Assembly (NCBI RefSeq): GCF_963676685.1
Contig: NC_092349.1
Coordinates: 61,703,881 to 61,767,880, forward strand
Length of the DNA stretch: 64,000 bases
Source: Mytilus edulis
Taxonomy: Eukaryota; Mollusca; Bivalvia; Mytilida; Mytilidae
Reading direction: 5' to 3'
In this document: piece after piece, positions 36,565 to 48,220 of the stretch
Layout: each line of letters opens with the position of its first letter
How positions within the stretch are numbered: position 1 is the first letter of the stretch
Notes under the pieces: generated by a model
Database searches by the model: none
The model's input: the letters and a program-made list of their open reading frames with translations, nothing else
Told to the model about the DNA's origin: nothing
Program-made: the position numbers and the translations under genes

Positions 36565-37479
36565 AACGTAACATTGTAAATATTTTATAATATCAGACAT
36601 ATTATACTTTTTTAATAATAAAAAAAAAGTGCATCAATCTATATATAATATTTTTTTTTTTTTTTTATACTTTTATTAAATTTATATCAAATGTACAATA
36701 ATTGATCCTTGTTTATTTAGCCAAACAAACACAGTTACCTTGTTTATCTAAGAACATTTTACTTCATAAAATAATGTGGGACAATCAGAACTTTTCATGT
36801 GGGACAATCAGAATTCTAAAATTTAAAAAAGTGGGACAATCGCTCCATCCACACCTGCTGTTTGCTCGAAAATCAATTGAAAATGAATTATCTCGAAAAT
36901 GTAAAAAAAAAGGAACATATTACTTGTAATCGGTTAATTCTGAAAATTGGCGTTTTTCAACTTTTGTTCTATTATACAAGATCAATACAAATTCCGTTAA
37001 AGTTACATTAGTTACCTTGCCGGGTGACATTCAACCTCGCCAATAAAGATAAATGTTGTTTTCAAGTAAAGCCTTCTATCCTGAATGTTTATTTTGAAAA
37101 AGCTCATGCATGTAATTCATTGCAACCAAAAACCACTAATTAGCTCGAAGAACATTAAAAAATCCAACCAAAATGATCAGAAAACAGATTTTATCCAGGA
37201 GTATCTTCTGATTCATCTGTCAAGGAATTTCTACATAATTCTTACCCTTGAAAGGAGCAAAGATCAGTACATGTAAGGTTTTGTTGTGAACAAACACTTT
37301 TCACATAAAGATTTTGGTGGCAAGCTTGACGCGAATTTTATTAATATCGTGATGGAATGATTTAAAGAGATCATTTCTCAGATCATACATCTTCGAAACT
37401 AAATTCTTACACAAACAAGGCCTTCATATTCGTCAGTACTCCCAAAACTCTGTAACTACAATAGTCGTGTGTGTCCTTT

Positions 37480-37870
37480 CAAGTCTTTTGTAAAAACAAT
37501 TCAAATGAGAAAACTAACGGCCTCATTTATATAAAAAAATTAACGAAAAACAAATATGTAACACATAAACAAACGACAACCATTGAATTACAGGCGCCTG
37601 ACTTGGGACAGGCAAATACATAAATAATGTAGCGGGGTTAAACATATTAGCGGGATCTCAAACATTCCCCCTAACCTGGGACAGTTGTATAACAGTACAA
37701 TATAAGAACGAACTATAAAAATCAGTTGAAAAAGGCTTAATTCATCAGATGGACCAAAATACAATAGGACGTAGCCGGGTACTTGAACATCCAAACAACA
37801 AGAAGACACTAGGAACAGATCTGAGAGTACTCGCAGTTATCTGACAGCTAGTTCAAAGCCACCAACAACT
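37480..37870 (+). repeat. Dispersed repeat A
   Basis: AAACTAACGGCCTCATTTAT, CTGACTTGGGACAGGCA and GCGGGGTTAAACATATTAG blocks. Confidence 0.7.
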
Positions 37871-39640
37871 AATAAATCATTCATGTAAGACTAAACTAGC
37901 AATCTGTACACATCCAACTGCGCCTACAACTCGCATGCATGTGTCATTTGTTTGCAGTATCAGAGGTCCTTAGGATTATTCTGTCGCTCTTTCCCTTTTC
38001 TGTTAACTTCATGTCAAAGTATAAGGCATTAATTATCATACGAGTATTGGCCCTCGGTGAGTGCTAAGCAAGTTACAACAGTCATTAACATTATTGTCTG
38101 AAATAACTTCGACAATTTCGGATTTACAAACGTTCCAGCTGAGTAAAGCTCACTATAAGGTGGAATTAGGGGATTTGTCATAGTTTTAAAAAAGAAAAAC
38201 TTCCAAAGAAATTAGGGAGAGCCTGTTGGTTTTCTTTAACAGAAAGAAACTTCTTCCAGTCAGTATCCTTCTCCCTTCAATAATCTGATACACTTTGGTT
38301 GAAGGTGTACTCTTTGTGAGGCTTTCCTTTTCAACAGACAACTGTATTGAGCTTTTCATGTCGTAGCAGTAAAGATATGTCTGCTACTGTGTGCGCTAGC
38401 GAAAAGCATTGGGTCATATTTTTATAATAGTCACCTGCAAGGTCACCATTTTTTTTTTGCTTTTTTGTTATCATCAATACATTTAAGCAATGCCATACCA
38501 CCTCTCAGACTGGTGTAAGTTGTGAGTGATGGGCCAAAGGAAGATAGGGAAAGTGCACACGAGGCATCAGAATTGAATTGGTTCACCAAATCAGGTTCAA
38601 CCAACGACCCATACTCTACAACCCATTGCTGGCAGATTCCATCATTTAGTCTTTCAACAGAACTTAAAAAGCAACGTTTACTCTTTACAGTAAAGGAGGT
38701 GACTGATTCAGTACTTATTCTCTGTCATACGATACAGTTTTCAAAATTAAAAGCCATCTGTTGCCTTGTGTTTAACTACTAGAACCTAATCGTAAAGGAC
38801 TTCCTATTTCAAACATTTTCCAGATAACTACATGCCCAAATTTAGACTTGGTTTTAATTTTTGAAATGTATAAAAAGAAAAAAAACCATATCAAATAAAC
38901 ATACGAAATATAAAATCTTTTAAAAAGACATAAAAAAACACGATAACCAACACGAAATGGGACGATAAACTATCCAAAACAAAAATCGAATTGAACAAAT
39001 GTTAGCAATGAAAAATCGTTGTAATACAAAATATCATTTATAGATTAAAATAATAGTATCGGTCCGGTTCAATTTTTTTTTAAAGTCGAATTTCAAGAGG
39101 AAAACCTGTATCTTCAATTTGTAGTGTATATTTTGTTTCAATGCACAAGTTGAATTAATGCTTCTGAGATAAATGATTTTGAAAGTGTTGTTCAATAAAG
39201 GTTTGAAATATCATATAAATGTTGTTTATTTTACATTTTGCGTAAAAATAAATGATGCAAATGAATTGAAACGTACTCTATTAAATGCAAAATATTCGTA
39301 GTATTCAATTTTTACAAAAACTCCTCAATAACGGATTAATTTTGCTAAACTTTGTTTGAAATTGTTAAAATAATGTGTTACAACAATGTATATAATAACA
39401 AAAAGCATATCCCGAATGTTCTTTTAGAATGTAGGCCAAAAATCTTTTGAAAGTATTTTTTTCTTTAAAGTAAGGGAACGAACTTCAAAGCCCCTTTTAC
39501 AAAAATTGCACCGTTCGATTTTTTGACGACAAGTCAAAATGTGAAGTGTAACCTTTGAACTACCAACACTGTGATTTACAGCCGTATAGTCCGAATGACG
39601 ATTAAACTCCTTAAATAAGCGACGTTTCCCTACTTGGTCA
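37871..39640. other. Degenerate coding-like relic then AT-rich sequence
   Basis: The minus strand at about 38,280-38,140 reads DWKKFLSVKENQQALPNFFG, which looks like part of a transposon- or phage-related ORF seen in invertebrates, with broken frames around it. The (+) ORF at 38,522-38,782 is polar but unrecognised. The remainder is noncoding. Confidence 0.3.
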
Positions 39641-40225
39641 CCGTACTATATAAACTAAAGCCGAGGAAACACATCAACTATAAGAGAATAACAACGGAAC
39701 ATACAGAAACACTGAAACAATGAATTGCCACAAAACAAACGCCAACATATATAGGAACGAACTATTTGATTACAACTGCCATATTCTTGACTTAGTACAG
39801 GAAGTTTTAGGAAACAATGGTGTATTGAACCTAGTTGTATGGCTAGCCAAACATTCCTTTTATTATGACAATGGTAAAAAAATCTCTACAATGGCAACAT
39901 TACATTTTTTTGTACATTACGTCAAATGGGAAATGCCTTTATCAGTATTAGGGAAGGATTGGTGCACTCAAACAAACGAGATTAACCCCGCCACATTCTG
40001 TCGTTATGTGCTTGACCCAAGTCGGTAGCCTGTAAATCAGTGGTTGTCGTTTGTTGCTGTGTAACGTATTTTGTTTTTCGTTCAATATTTTGTACATAAA
40101 AAGGGCGTTAGTTTCTAGTTTGAATTCTTTTGTTTTGTCTTTTCGGAGCCTTTTATAGTTGACTATACTGTATGGACTTTGTTGAAGTTGTTGAAGACCG
40201 TACGGTGACCTATAATTGTTAATCT
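39640..40225 (-). repeat. Dispersed repeats E and A, reverse copies
   Basis: Start resembles repeat E (AAACTAAAGCCGAGGAAACAC). The rest is repeat A reversed (TTGACCCAAGTCGGTAGCC; GAAGACCGTACGGTGACCTA). Confidence 0.6.
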
Positions 40226-41490
40226 CCGTACCATTTGGTCAATTGTGGGAATGGTCACATCTCAAAGACCCTCAGGTCAAAGAGGAGTTGTCTTGCCTCT
40301 ATGACAAATATGTTGTCGTTCCAGCTGACAAAGCCTCAAACAATATTGTATTTGTTTGCAAGAAACACTACATTGACTGCCTGATTAAGGAACTCAGGAT
40401 AAATAACACACTTGGAAATCCTACATATACACTAAGTACGCTTACGAGGCAGGAGATCCTGGAAAACCATAAATCGGTTCTGATCTCCTTTGGTGTTAAT
40501 CCAAAGGATGAAGACCAGGATCTTCCATCCTTATATTGGATTCCTAAACTTCACAAGAAATCATTATAAGGAAAAGTATATTGCAGGGTCTTCCAAGTGT
40601 TCCACAAAACTCCTTTCTAAAAATCTTACTTCCATACTCACTGCAGTTAAAAAAGGACGGCATATGCAAGACGTCGTGGTAATCAGATGTGGATACTGAA
40701 AAATTTAAAAGAGTTATTGTTGAATTTACAATCTCAATCCTTAAAACATTATACCAACATTAAAACCTTTGATTTTTCAACTCTTTATACCACTAGGCCA
40801 CATACTAAACTTAAAGCTCGACTGAAAGAACGCGTCAGCTTATGTTTCTATAACAAAAAGGGCACAAGACGTTTCAAATATCTAGTTTTGGGCAGGAATT
40901 CATCTTATAAATTACTTTGTGAAAAATCACACAGAGTCAAGCAAAAAATACACCAAAGAGGATATCACTGCCATGCTGGACTTTTTAATTGACAACATAT
41001 TTGTTGAATTTGGAGATTTCGTCTTCCAACAGACTATTGGAATCCCAATGGGTACCAATTGCGCTCCTCTACTTGCAGATTTGTTTTTGTATTCCTCTGA
41101 AGCAGAATTTATCCAAGGGCTTGTACAGAAAGGAGAAAAGAAATTAGCCCAGTCTTTTAATTACACCTTTCGGTATATTGATGATGTACTGTCTCTTAAT
41201 AATAATAGATTCAATGATCACTTACATTTAATATATCCAAGTGAACATGAAATTAAAGATAATATCGACACAGAAAAATCTGCTTCATATTTAGACCTTT
41301 TTCTCGAAATGACTACTGATGATAGGTTAAATACCAAAAATTAGGACAAACGTGATGATTTTAATTTTCCTATAATAGTCAACTTTCCATTTCTGTGCAG
41401 CAACATCCCAGCAGCACCAGCATATGGAGTACATTTGTCTCAATTGATTCGTTACTCTAGAGCAAAATGTAGCACAAAATACCTCTAGTA
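40216..41490 (+). pseudogene. Penelope-like reverse transcriptase, frameshifted
   Basis: Fingers at 40,216-40,569 (YVVVPADKASNNIVFVCKKH, LPSLYWIPKLHKKS), motif A FDFSTLYTT at about 40,770, motif B region GIPMGTNCAPLLADLFLY at 41,038 on, and motif C FRYIDDVLSLNN at 41,168-41,203, then the tail SASYLDLFLEM, DKRDDFNFP and AYGVHLSQLIRYSRA. At least three frame changes and several stops. The GTNCAP version of motif B is seen in PLEs with an N-terminal nuclease. No nuclease is present here: repeat A abuts the 5' side. Confidence 0.75.
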
Positions 41491-41509
41491 GATTGTCCAT
41501 ACTTTATTC

Positions 41510-42600
41510 AGTGGCAGAGAAGGGGGTGCAGTCTTTGTTTGACCTTATTAACTTAGAGACTAAGGACTTTTGTGATTTTGATCAGATAGGACCAAGACTT
41601 CAAACAAATAATTGTTAAATTATTATGGTCTCATTGCAAACATTTCAAAGTACATGAGAATACATACATATTAAAGAAAGCATTGCTCATGTAAATTTTG
41701 AAACTTGTAACTGAATGAAAATTTTGGGAAAGATTATTGTGTAACAAAAAGGCAAAGTTTGTATACAAAGATCTTGTTGACAGAAATGTGCAACTGTCAA
41801 CAAAAAAGTTCTTACAATGGGAGGAATTACTCGGTATTGAAATTGCAGATTGGTCAGAATATTATATTATTTTAAGAAAATCATGCAAAGACACTTATTT
41901 AAGAACTTTTCAATACAAATTTTTACATAGAATAATTGCAACTAATACTTTCTTATAAAAAGCTAGACTTAAAGATTCAAAGCTTTGTACTTTTTGTAAG
42001 GTTTCTGATGAAACCATGAAGCATTTATTTTATAAATGTCCAATAACACATTTTAAATGGCAATCTTTTTCACAAAAATTGAAAAGATATTTTGTGAACT
42101 TTACATTATCTAAGAAGCACATTTTTCTTGGTCTTCAAAATGAGAGTTTACTGTTGAATTTTGATCATTATTATTGCAGAGAACTATATATACAAATGTA
42201 AATTGTATGAAAAGAAACCAAGTATTATAGGGCTATTAGCAAAAATAAGAAAATATCATGAAAATTAACATTATATAGCAAAGCAAAATGGTACCACACC
42301 TTATTTTCAAAAATGCTGGGCCCCAGTAGATTACATTTTTACTTATAAGTAACAATTTCTTTTGATTCAAATCATAGAAAATAAAAAATGAAACTTACAG
42401 TTTTTAAAGAGCAGATCTTACAATCTTTTTTCTTTGCAATACACCAGTTGATTATATGTTATGTTAATGCAAGTGCGAGAGTGTGTGTATGTGTGTGTGA
42501 TTGTTTCTTTTCCCCTTTTATTATAATGTTGATATTCAAATAATATATATTTACTGTAGAAGAAAAAACTGTAGTCACAATGTACAGTGCATCATAAGCC
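41510..42600 (+). mobile_element. 5'-truncated Tx1-like LINE tail
   Basis: Open segments at 41,737-41,958 and 42,016-42,201 encode the ORF2 C-terminus: FQYKFLHRIIATNTFL and the knuckle CTFCKVSDETMKHLFYKC, related to the LINE at 13,952-14,479. The 5' side joins the PLE relic directly. A TG-rich microsatellite (42,478-42,500) is in the tail. Confidence 0.65.
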
Positions 42601-43380
42601 TATATGGGTGGCTGAAAAATACTTGTATATATGAATGTTATTGTTTGTTATAATTAGGTTGCACTTTAATATTAAAATATTCATCATTTATTCATTGTAA
42701 AAGCCTGACTACTGAAAAAAAAATGTTTTGCTTTTTTCAAAGCACACACTGAAGAGATAAGTTTGGTTAAGCAAATCAGCGTTGTATCAACATGACATTC
42801 TGTTACAGACAAACGGCTGCATGGAAAATTATGCAGCCAGCAAAGTTTTAAAAGATCTCTGTAATTTTCACTTAAAAATAAGTAAGCAATCAATTAATCC
42901 ATGTACAAATGAATATTTCTTTCACATAATTGATGGTGTATTCATGTAAGGTTTCACGTAACTAGATAATTGGAGTTACTTTTATAACAGAGACTTGATG
43001 CCCTAGAATCTGCACATGACTCACTACAGCACTGATGAGCAAGGTTGTTCGAGAACAATTGGTGAAAAATCCTGAAAGAAAAATGTATGACAAAAATACT
43101 TCAAGGCAAATTTAAAGAAGGGAATAACATAACAACTGGCAAAATCAAACGTTATGAATCAACAGAACAAGTAGAAACAAATGCATTTTTCTTGCCTTGG
43201 AGCAGGCATTTTCGAAGAAATGTAATTCTGATCTGCGTTATACACATTATATTCATATAAAGATGTTCATGGTGACAGGGCTATGCATTTTGTTGTATAA
43301 AGTTGATAAAAAAATGAAAACAACACGTTATACATTTCATGTCTGATACGTGGATTAAAACTGGAAAGTTAGGAAAAGAT
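42601..43380. other. No gene seen
   Basis: AT-rich noncoding stretch. Confidence 0.4.
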
Positions 43381-43432
43381 CTTTTAGAGTATGAAGTAAA
43401 TAGTTATCAAAGGTACAAGGATTCTAATGTAA

Positions 43433-43478
43433 TACACCCTACGCGTGTTTCGTCTACATGAGACTCATCGGTGACTCT
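43433..43478 (-). ncRNA. Decayed hammerhead motif downstream of a PLE fragment
   Basis: The core reads CCGATGA; stem II and GAAA are kept and the triplet is changed to GTA. It lies on the same strand as, and 3' of, the PLE fragment at 44,450-44,112. Confidence 0.5.
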
Positions 43479-43799
43479 CAGATCAAAATAATTAGATCAA
43501 CCAAACAAGTACAAAGTTGAGAATTGATGACCCAAAATTCGAACAATTCATACTTTTGTGAACAGTAAATTTATAAAAATGACCATATAATTGATATTCC
43601 TGTCAAGTATGAAGCTTGGATTAATACTGGCATGTGAGGAATAGACCTTCTTAAGAGTACGTAGTAAAACCATAAATACGGATCTTAAATGTTTGTCAAT
43701 ATACTATCATTTTCTTTCTAAACTTGGGGTTTCTTTTGTTGCATTATTGAACTGTTAGATCACAGTTACTTCCTAAATCTTAAATTTAATGATCAATCA

Positions 43800-44100
43800 T
43801 ATCTGTGAAAAAGGGACGAAAGATACCAGAGGGACAGTCAAACTCATTAATAGAAAATAAACTGACAACACCATAGCTAAGAATGAAAAAGACAAACAGA
43901 CAAACAATGGTACACATGGTACAACACAGAAAACTTAAGAATAAGCAACACGAACCCCAAAAAAATCTAGGGATGATCTCAGGTGCTCCGGAATGGTAAG
44001 AAGACCCTGCTCCACATGTGGCCTCGTCGTGTTGCTCATGTTATAACAAATCCGGAAAATAGATTAGTCTAATTCGGTAGGTCACATTTATGTCAGGGAA
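43800..44100 (+). repeat. Dispersed repeat F
   Basis: Matches 2,640-3,010 block by block; both are followed by a PLE C-terminal relic, so the pair of modules was copied together. Confidence 0.65.
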
Positions 44101-44111
44101 GGGGATTGTAG

Positions 44112-44450
44112 TTACGACGAAAGGAACATACCCGATATCATTTGTGAAACGGTTATACCATAACGGTCAACCAACTCGTGATGGTGTCCGTAAATTTTAC
44201 GAAGGGATGATTTCAACTTCACCATTTGGAACTCTTGGTTTAAGAGCTTCCTTGTGAGCAGCAACCCTCTATCAAGAAAATCATGATGGGAAATGCAAGA
44301 ACGGAAATATCGTATCAAATTGGGAGATCTTATTAATTGGGAGATGTAATTGTGGTACAAAATTAGTTTTGTGGCTATATGTTTCAATTGGTACTGTGCT
44401 GATATGCCATAAGATATTGTATTCATTAATATATTGAAATCGTTTTTCAT
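44112..44450 (-). pseudogene. PLE RT C-terminal fragment
   Basis: 112 open codons. The C-terminal part reads LLLTRKLLNQEFQMVKLKSS then LRKIYGHHHELVDRYGI, the terminal signature of PLE RTs. The N-terminal third matches the SQLIR...RSCISHHDFLDRG segment. The catalytic core is absent. Confidence 0.6.
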
Positions 44451-45349
44451 GAGAAAAAAAAACGATAAAAAAACGATAATTAAAGCCTTCTGATTTTATT
44501 TTTTAATGACATATGGACAAATCAGAAAATCAAATGTGTATTAGTTTCATTTGTGGACTGTTTCAATTTGATTATCCGTTGAAAATTTATTAATGACTGT
44601 TAAAAATTATAAACATCGCTAATTTCCTCATCTATATTTTATTTAATCATAAAATTTGTTATATATAATAAATTAGCTCAATATATTTTCTTTTCTGAAA
44701 TAAAAATCCATGGATGAATACTACCAAACATTAAAAATTCATCTAAATAACCAGTTTAATGGTGTTTTTACGATGTAGGTCAAACAAATGGATGAGAGTA
44801 ATTGTCCTTAAAGATACAATTAAAAGAAAAGTTATAGAGTAACGATTCTTAATTGAATAGTAAAAAGAAAAAAAGAAAAAAACAAGATAATTTTATAGTA
44901 AGTATATTCTTCTTGGTTGATAATATACTATAACTAGCAACATTAGGTAAAGAAAAATATTATTCATTAGAACGCGTACTTATTCATAATTAGAGAATAG
45001 ATAGTTGTGGCATTAAATTCAGAGTAGTAAAGAAATCGTAAAACTGGTAATGGTTTAAACTTTTTAAAAGCATGCGTGAAAGATCATCACACAAATGTGT
45101 GTTATTATAATTTACATAATAAGCAGCGTATTCGACATAAGTGTATTTTACACTTTTTTTTTCAGATATCAAATACATGTACGTGCTTAAATTTATAAGA
45201 TACATTTGATTCAGAAGAGAATGCAGTGTTACCGGGTGAAAAACATAGCCTTTTAGTGTTACCACAAGAATTTAATTCATGCTTCCTTTACATTCGTAGA
45301 TACCTTTCGTCAAAATGAACGAAAGTTCTATAATAACCTAGTCTTAGTC
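44451..45349. other. No gene seen
   Basis: AT-rich; ORF 44,990-45,265 has no recognisable features. Confidence 0.35.
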
Positions 45350-46132
45350 GGGGACCGGTTTCATGAAGCTATCCTAAGACCTGTCATAAGATATGTCTTA
45401 GGACATGTCTTATGATCCTCTTATGACTACCTTGGACATATCTCAGACCTCGTCTTGAGCAAAGATATCCTAAAAACCTGTCGTAACTCCGCGAGTTTTT
45501 TTTAATTTTAAAATGAGTTTATGAAAAAAAACATGGATTTATGGAAAAATTCATGTAAATATAGTATGTCTTTCCCATAAATTACTTGAACAGATTGATC
45601 GATATAATTAGATAATTTGCAAAACTATTATAAAAAGAAGTGTAATTCATATTAATGATCTATAAATAATATACCAATATATACATAGAAAAATACAAAA
45701 TTGAGAAAAAGAATAAAACTATGATATTTATTTTTTATTTTAATATTCAAGTTGTCACAGGATCGGTTAGGATAAAATCGGTCATTCTTGATATCAATAC
45801 ATCGAATATTTATTGTTGACAAATCATGATAATCCATCAACCTAGAAAGATTACGGTGTAAACAAGAAAAGGAAAAGAGATAATTCAATAATATTAAGAT
45901 GATTATTCCAAATTAATATAAAACATTAGTGTAATTTATATAGATAAACTTATAACTATCATCAGACCATCCATCATAAGACACCTCTCGTGTAGTCCTA
46001 ACTTTATGACCAAATCAAAGAGATATCCTAATTTTGGAGTACCTTGTGAAACCCACATAGGACTTAGATATGTCGTAAGACCATTCTAAGACATGTCTTA
46101 GTCCTAAGATAGCTTCGTGAAACTGGGCCCGG
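45350..46132. mobile_element. Foldback MITE with CTTAGGAC-rich ends
   Basis: GGACCGGTTTCATGAAGCTA (45,352 on) is mirrored by TAGCTTCGTGAAACTGGGCC (46,111-46,130). Both ends contain clusters of CTTAGGAC/GTCATAAGA/GTCTTA words in both orientations; the centre is AT-rich and noncoding. Confidence 0.75.
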
Positions 46133-47789
46133 ATGTATTGTCATAATTATAGTATAATGCTATTCATCCATGAAAATTTCCTGTAAAACCTTAAATTCAC
46201 CTCTATCGTAAAGTGGTTTTACTGCATATGTAATAAGAAAGACGTCTAAACTGTATGAATTTGTATTGATGACTGAAGTACAATATAACATCATAAGTAC
46301 ACGACGTTGGATATAAAATAAAGCCGCGTTACGTTAACGTTCTCTTCTGTGCGTGATTTCCAACAACCTAAAAACTTGAACTAAGCATTAGGATTGATAA
46401 CATATAAAAACAAGGAGATGTGATATCATGGACCATTGTCCGTAAAACAACTAAAATTCAAATGAAGTGGATGTAAGCAAGTATGAGCAACCAAACAGCC
46501 TTCAACATAGAAAACATTCAATTGAGAAAACTTGCGGTCTAATCTATTACGAATCAATATACGAAAACCAAATATGACAAACATAAATCAACAACAACCA
46601 CTTAACTACAGGCTCTTAACTTGAAACAGGCACATAGACACTATGGCGGTATTAACCATGGTGAGCTTCCCCAACCTTTAACAGTAGTGAATCAGTGCAA
46701 CATATTAAAAAGAAAATATAAATCAGTCAGCATATGTCATCGACTTCTTTTTTCTTTTTTTAACCAATCTGTTGTCTAGTTGGTAGCGTTGTTGGATTTA
46801 TGATTTTTAATGCCCCTAGTATCTACTACTTTTTGTACAAAAAAATACACATTTTACGTCCACAATTTGATTTCTGGTATCAATGATGATTTTTGTTGAA
46901 ACCATCGGGTCGATCTCATTATTTGCGGAGGTTTCCTCCTCGAGTGTTAAACAAAACCCAGCCTAGTATTCAGCACTTCTGTGTTGACATGAAACATTAT
47001 TACTATTGTCATTATAACAAAGTCACTGTTTCTAAGTATTTTCACCAGAGGAATAGAAAATCGTAGATGTATTTTGAAACCCTATTTGGAAATTGAATCA
47101 TCAACACTCTGCAACGTCGTACGTAATTTGGTCTTTAAATAAAAAAACATTCGAGTGTCATTGATGAATCTTTTGAGCACGAAATGCTAGTCTGGGGTAC
47201 AAATATGAATCCTGGTATATATGATGAGTTTATTTTCTCTAAAAGATAAAACACTATTTTGCCTTTGTCATTATTTTGTCCTATCGAGTAGAATCAACCT
47301 GTTCTGATATTTTTGTTTTTGTTTTCCTATTTATCGTTTCTTTTTGTGTGTGACATCTTTCGGTTAAACATTGAGACATGTAAACGTCAGCTGCTGTACG
47401 ATGCCCAATTACTGCACATGACTCTTCATTTTTTTCTTCAAGAGTGATACGAAGGGTGTTTCTAGTGGTCGGTAGCTGATGGTCTTTCTGGGTCACCTGA
47501 TTTCCTCCTTGTTTTTTAAAGGGTTTGTGTTGTTGAATCTTTATTGTGTTCACTGCTCTCGTTTAAATTTTTACGTTTCTTTTCATAGTTTCATTACATA
47601 TAAATGTACAAGTAACTTTTGAAAATCTCATAAAATCCTTGTCATTTCGTCATGATTTTTGAAGGAAAACGTGCCTTTATTTCCATAATAAGAACACGGA
47701 CCTGTAATTTTTTTTAAGTATGTAAGTTCTGTTATATATGTATTATCAATTTGTAAGAGTCTTTACAAAACTTTGAATTTTTCGAAAAA
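46133..47789. other. Mixed repeats, one unrecognised polar ORF
   Basis: Repeat A lies at 46,400-46,720. The minus ORF 47,281-47,553 (90 aa, highly polar, no hydrophobic segment) is less AT-rich than its surroundings; I do not recognise it. A decayed hammerhead repeat follows at about 47,120-47,230 (+ strand). Confidence 0.35.
47154..47200 (+). ncRNA. Decayed hammerhead motif
   Basis: TTGATGA core with GAAA and GTCTGG retained; stem II is poor. Only about 700 bp upstream of the intact motif at 47,913. Confidence 0.4.
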
Positions 47790-47990
47790 CTAAGGATTTC
47801 TTGTCCCAGGAATAGATTACCTTAGCCGTATTTGGCACAACTTTTCGGAATTTTGGATCCCCAATGCTCTTCAACTGTGTACTAGTTTGGCTTTATAACT
47901 GTTTCGATATGAGCGTCACTGATGAGTCTTATGTAGACGAAACGCACGTCTGGCGTACTAAATTATAATCCTGGTACTTTTGATAACTAT
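47790..47990 (+). mobile_element. Hammerhead-bearing repeat unit, copy 2
   Basis: Same module order as the copy at 19,310-19,500. It is followed at 47,995-48,080 by sequence resembling the right arm at 54,905-54,990. Confidence 0.65.
47913..47956 (+). ncRNA. Type I hammerhead ribozyme motif, intact core
   Basis: GCGTCA (47,913-47,918) pairs with TGGCGT (47,951-47,956). CTGATGA at 47,919-47,925, stem II GTC/GAC around TTATGTA, GAAA at 47,939-47,942, cleavage GTC ending at 47,950. Confidence 0.75.
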
Positions 47991-47994
47991 AATG

Positions 47995-48220
47995 TACTCG
48001 TTGGTTTGTAAATATACATAGTATATTTTGATTTGTAAACATTCAAGAAAAGATATGAATACACAATCATTTGCAGTGTTTAAATTAGTTTATTTTTAGT
48101 ACTATTACGTTTAAGATCAGAAAAGTTGCCAACTGTATCAATTAAAATTGTTTTTGCTGTTTCTAGTTTTGTTCCTTTTGATTTTCGTCTTAATCATTGG
48201 TCATATAGAATCAAATTCAT
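47995..48220 (+). repeat. Scrambled fragments related to the right arm
   Basis: 47,995-48,080 resembles 54,905-54,990 (GTATATTTTGATTTGT). 48,150-48,215 resembles 54,685-54,745 (TTTTCGTCTTRATCAT). The order is swapped compared with the arm. Confidence 0.45.

Larger units (their letters stand above)
35112..36842. mobile_element. MULE-like DNA transposon relic with GTGGGACAAT terminal repeats
   Basis: Ends read CGAATGTCCCACTTTTT (35,112-35,128) and AAAAAGTGGGACAATCG (36,826-36,842), an inverted pair. Direct subterminal units GTGGGACAATTGGGAAG repeat three to four times at 35,160-35,250 and twice at 36,777-36,830. A transposase-like relic lies inside, and repeat A is nested at 35,575-35,830. Confidence 0.6.
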
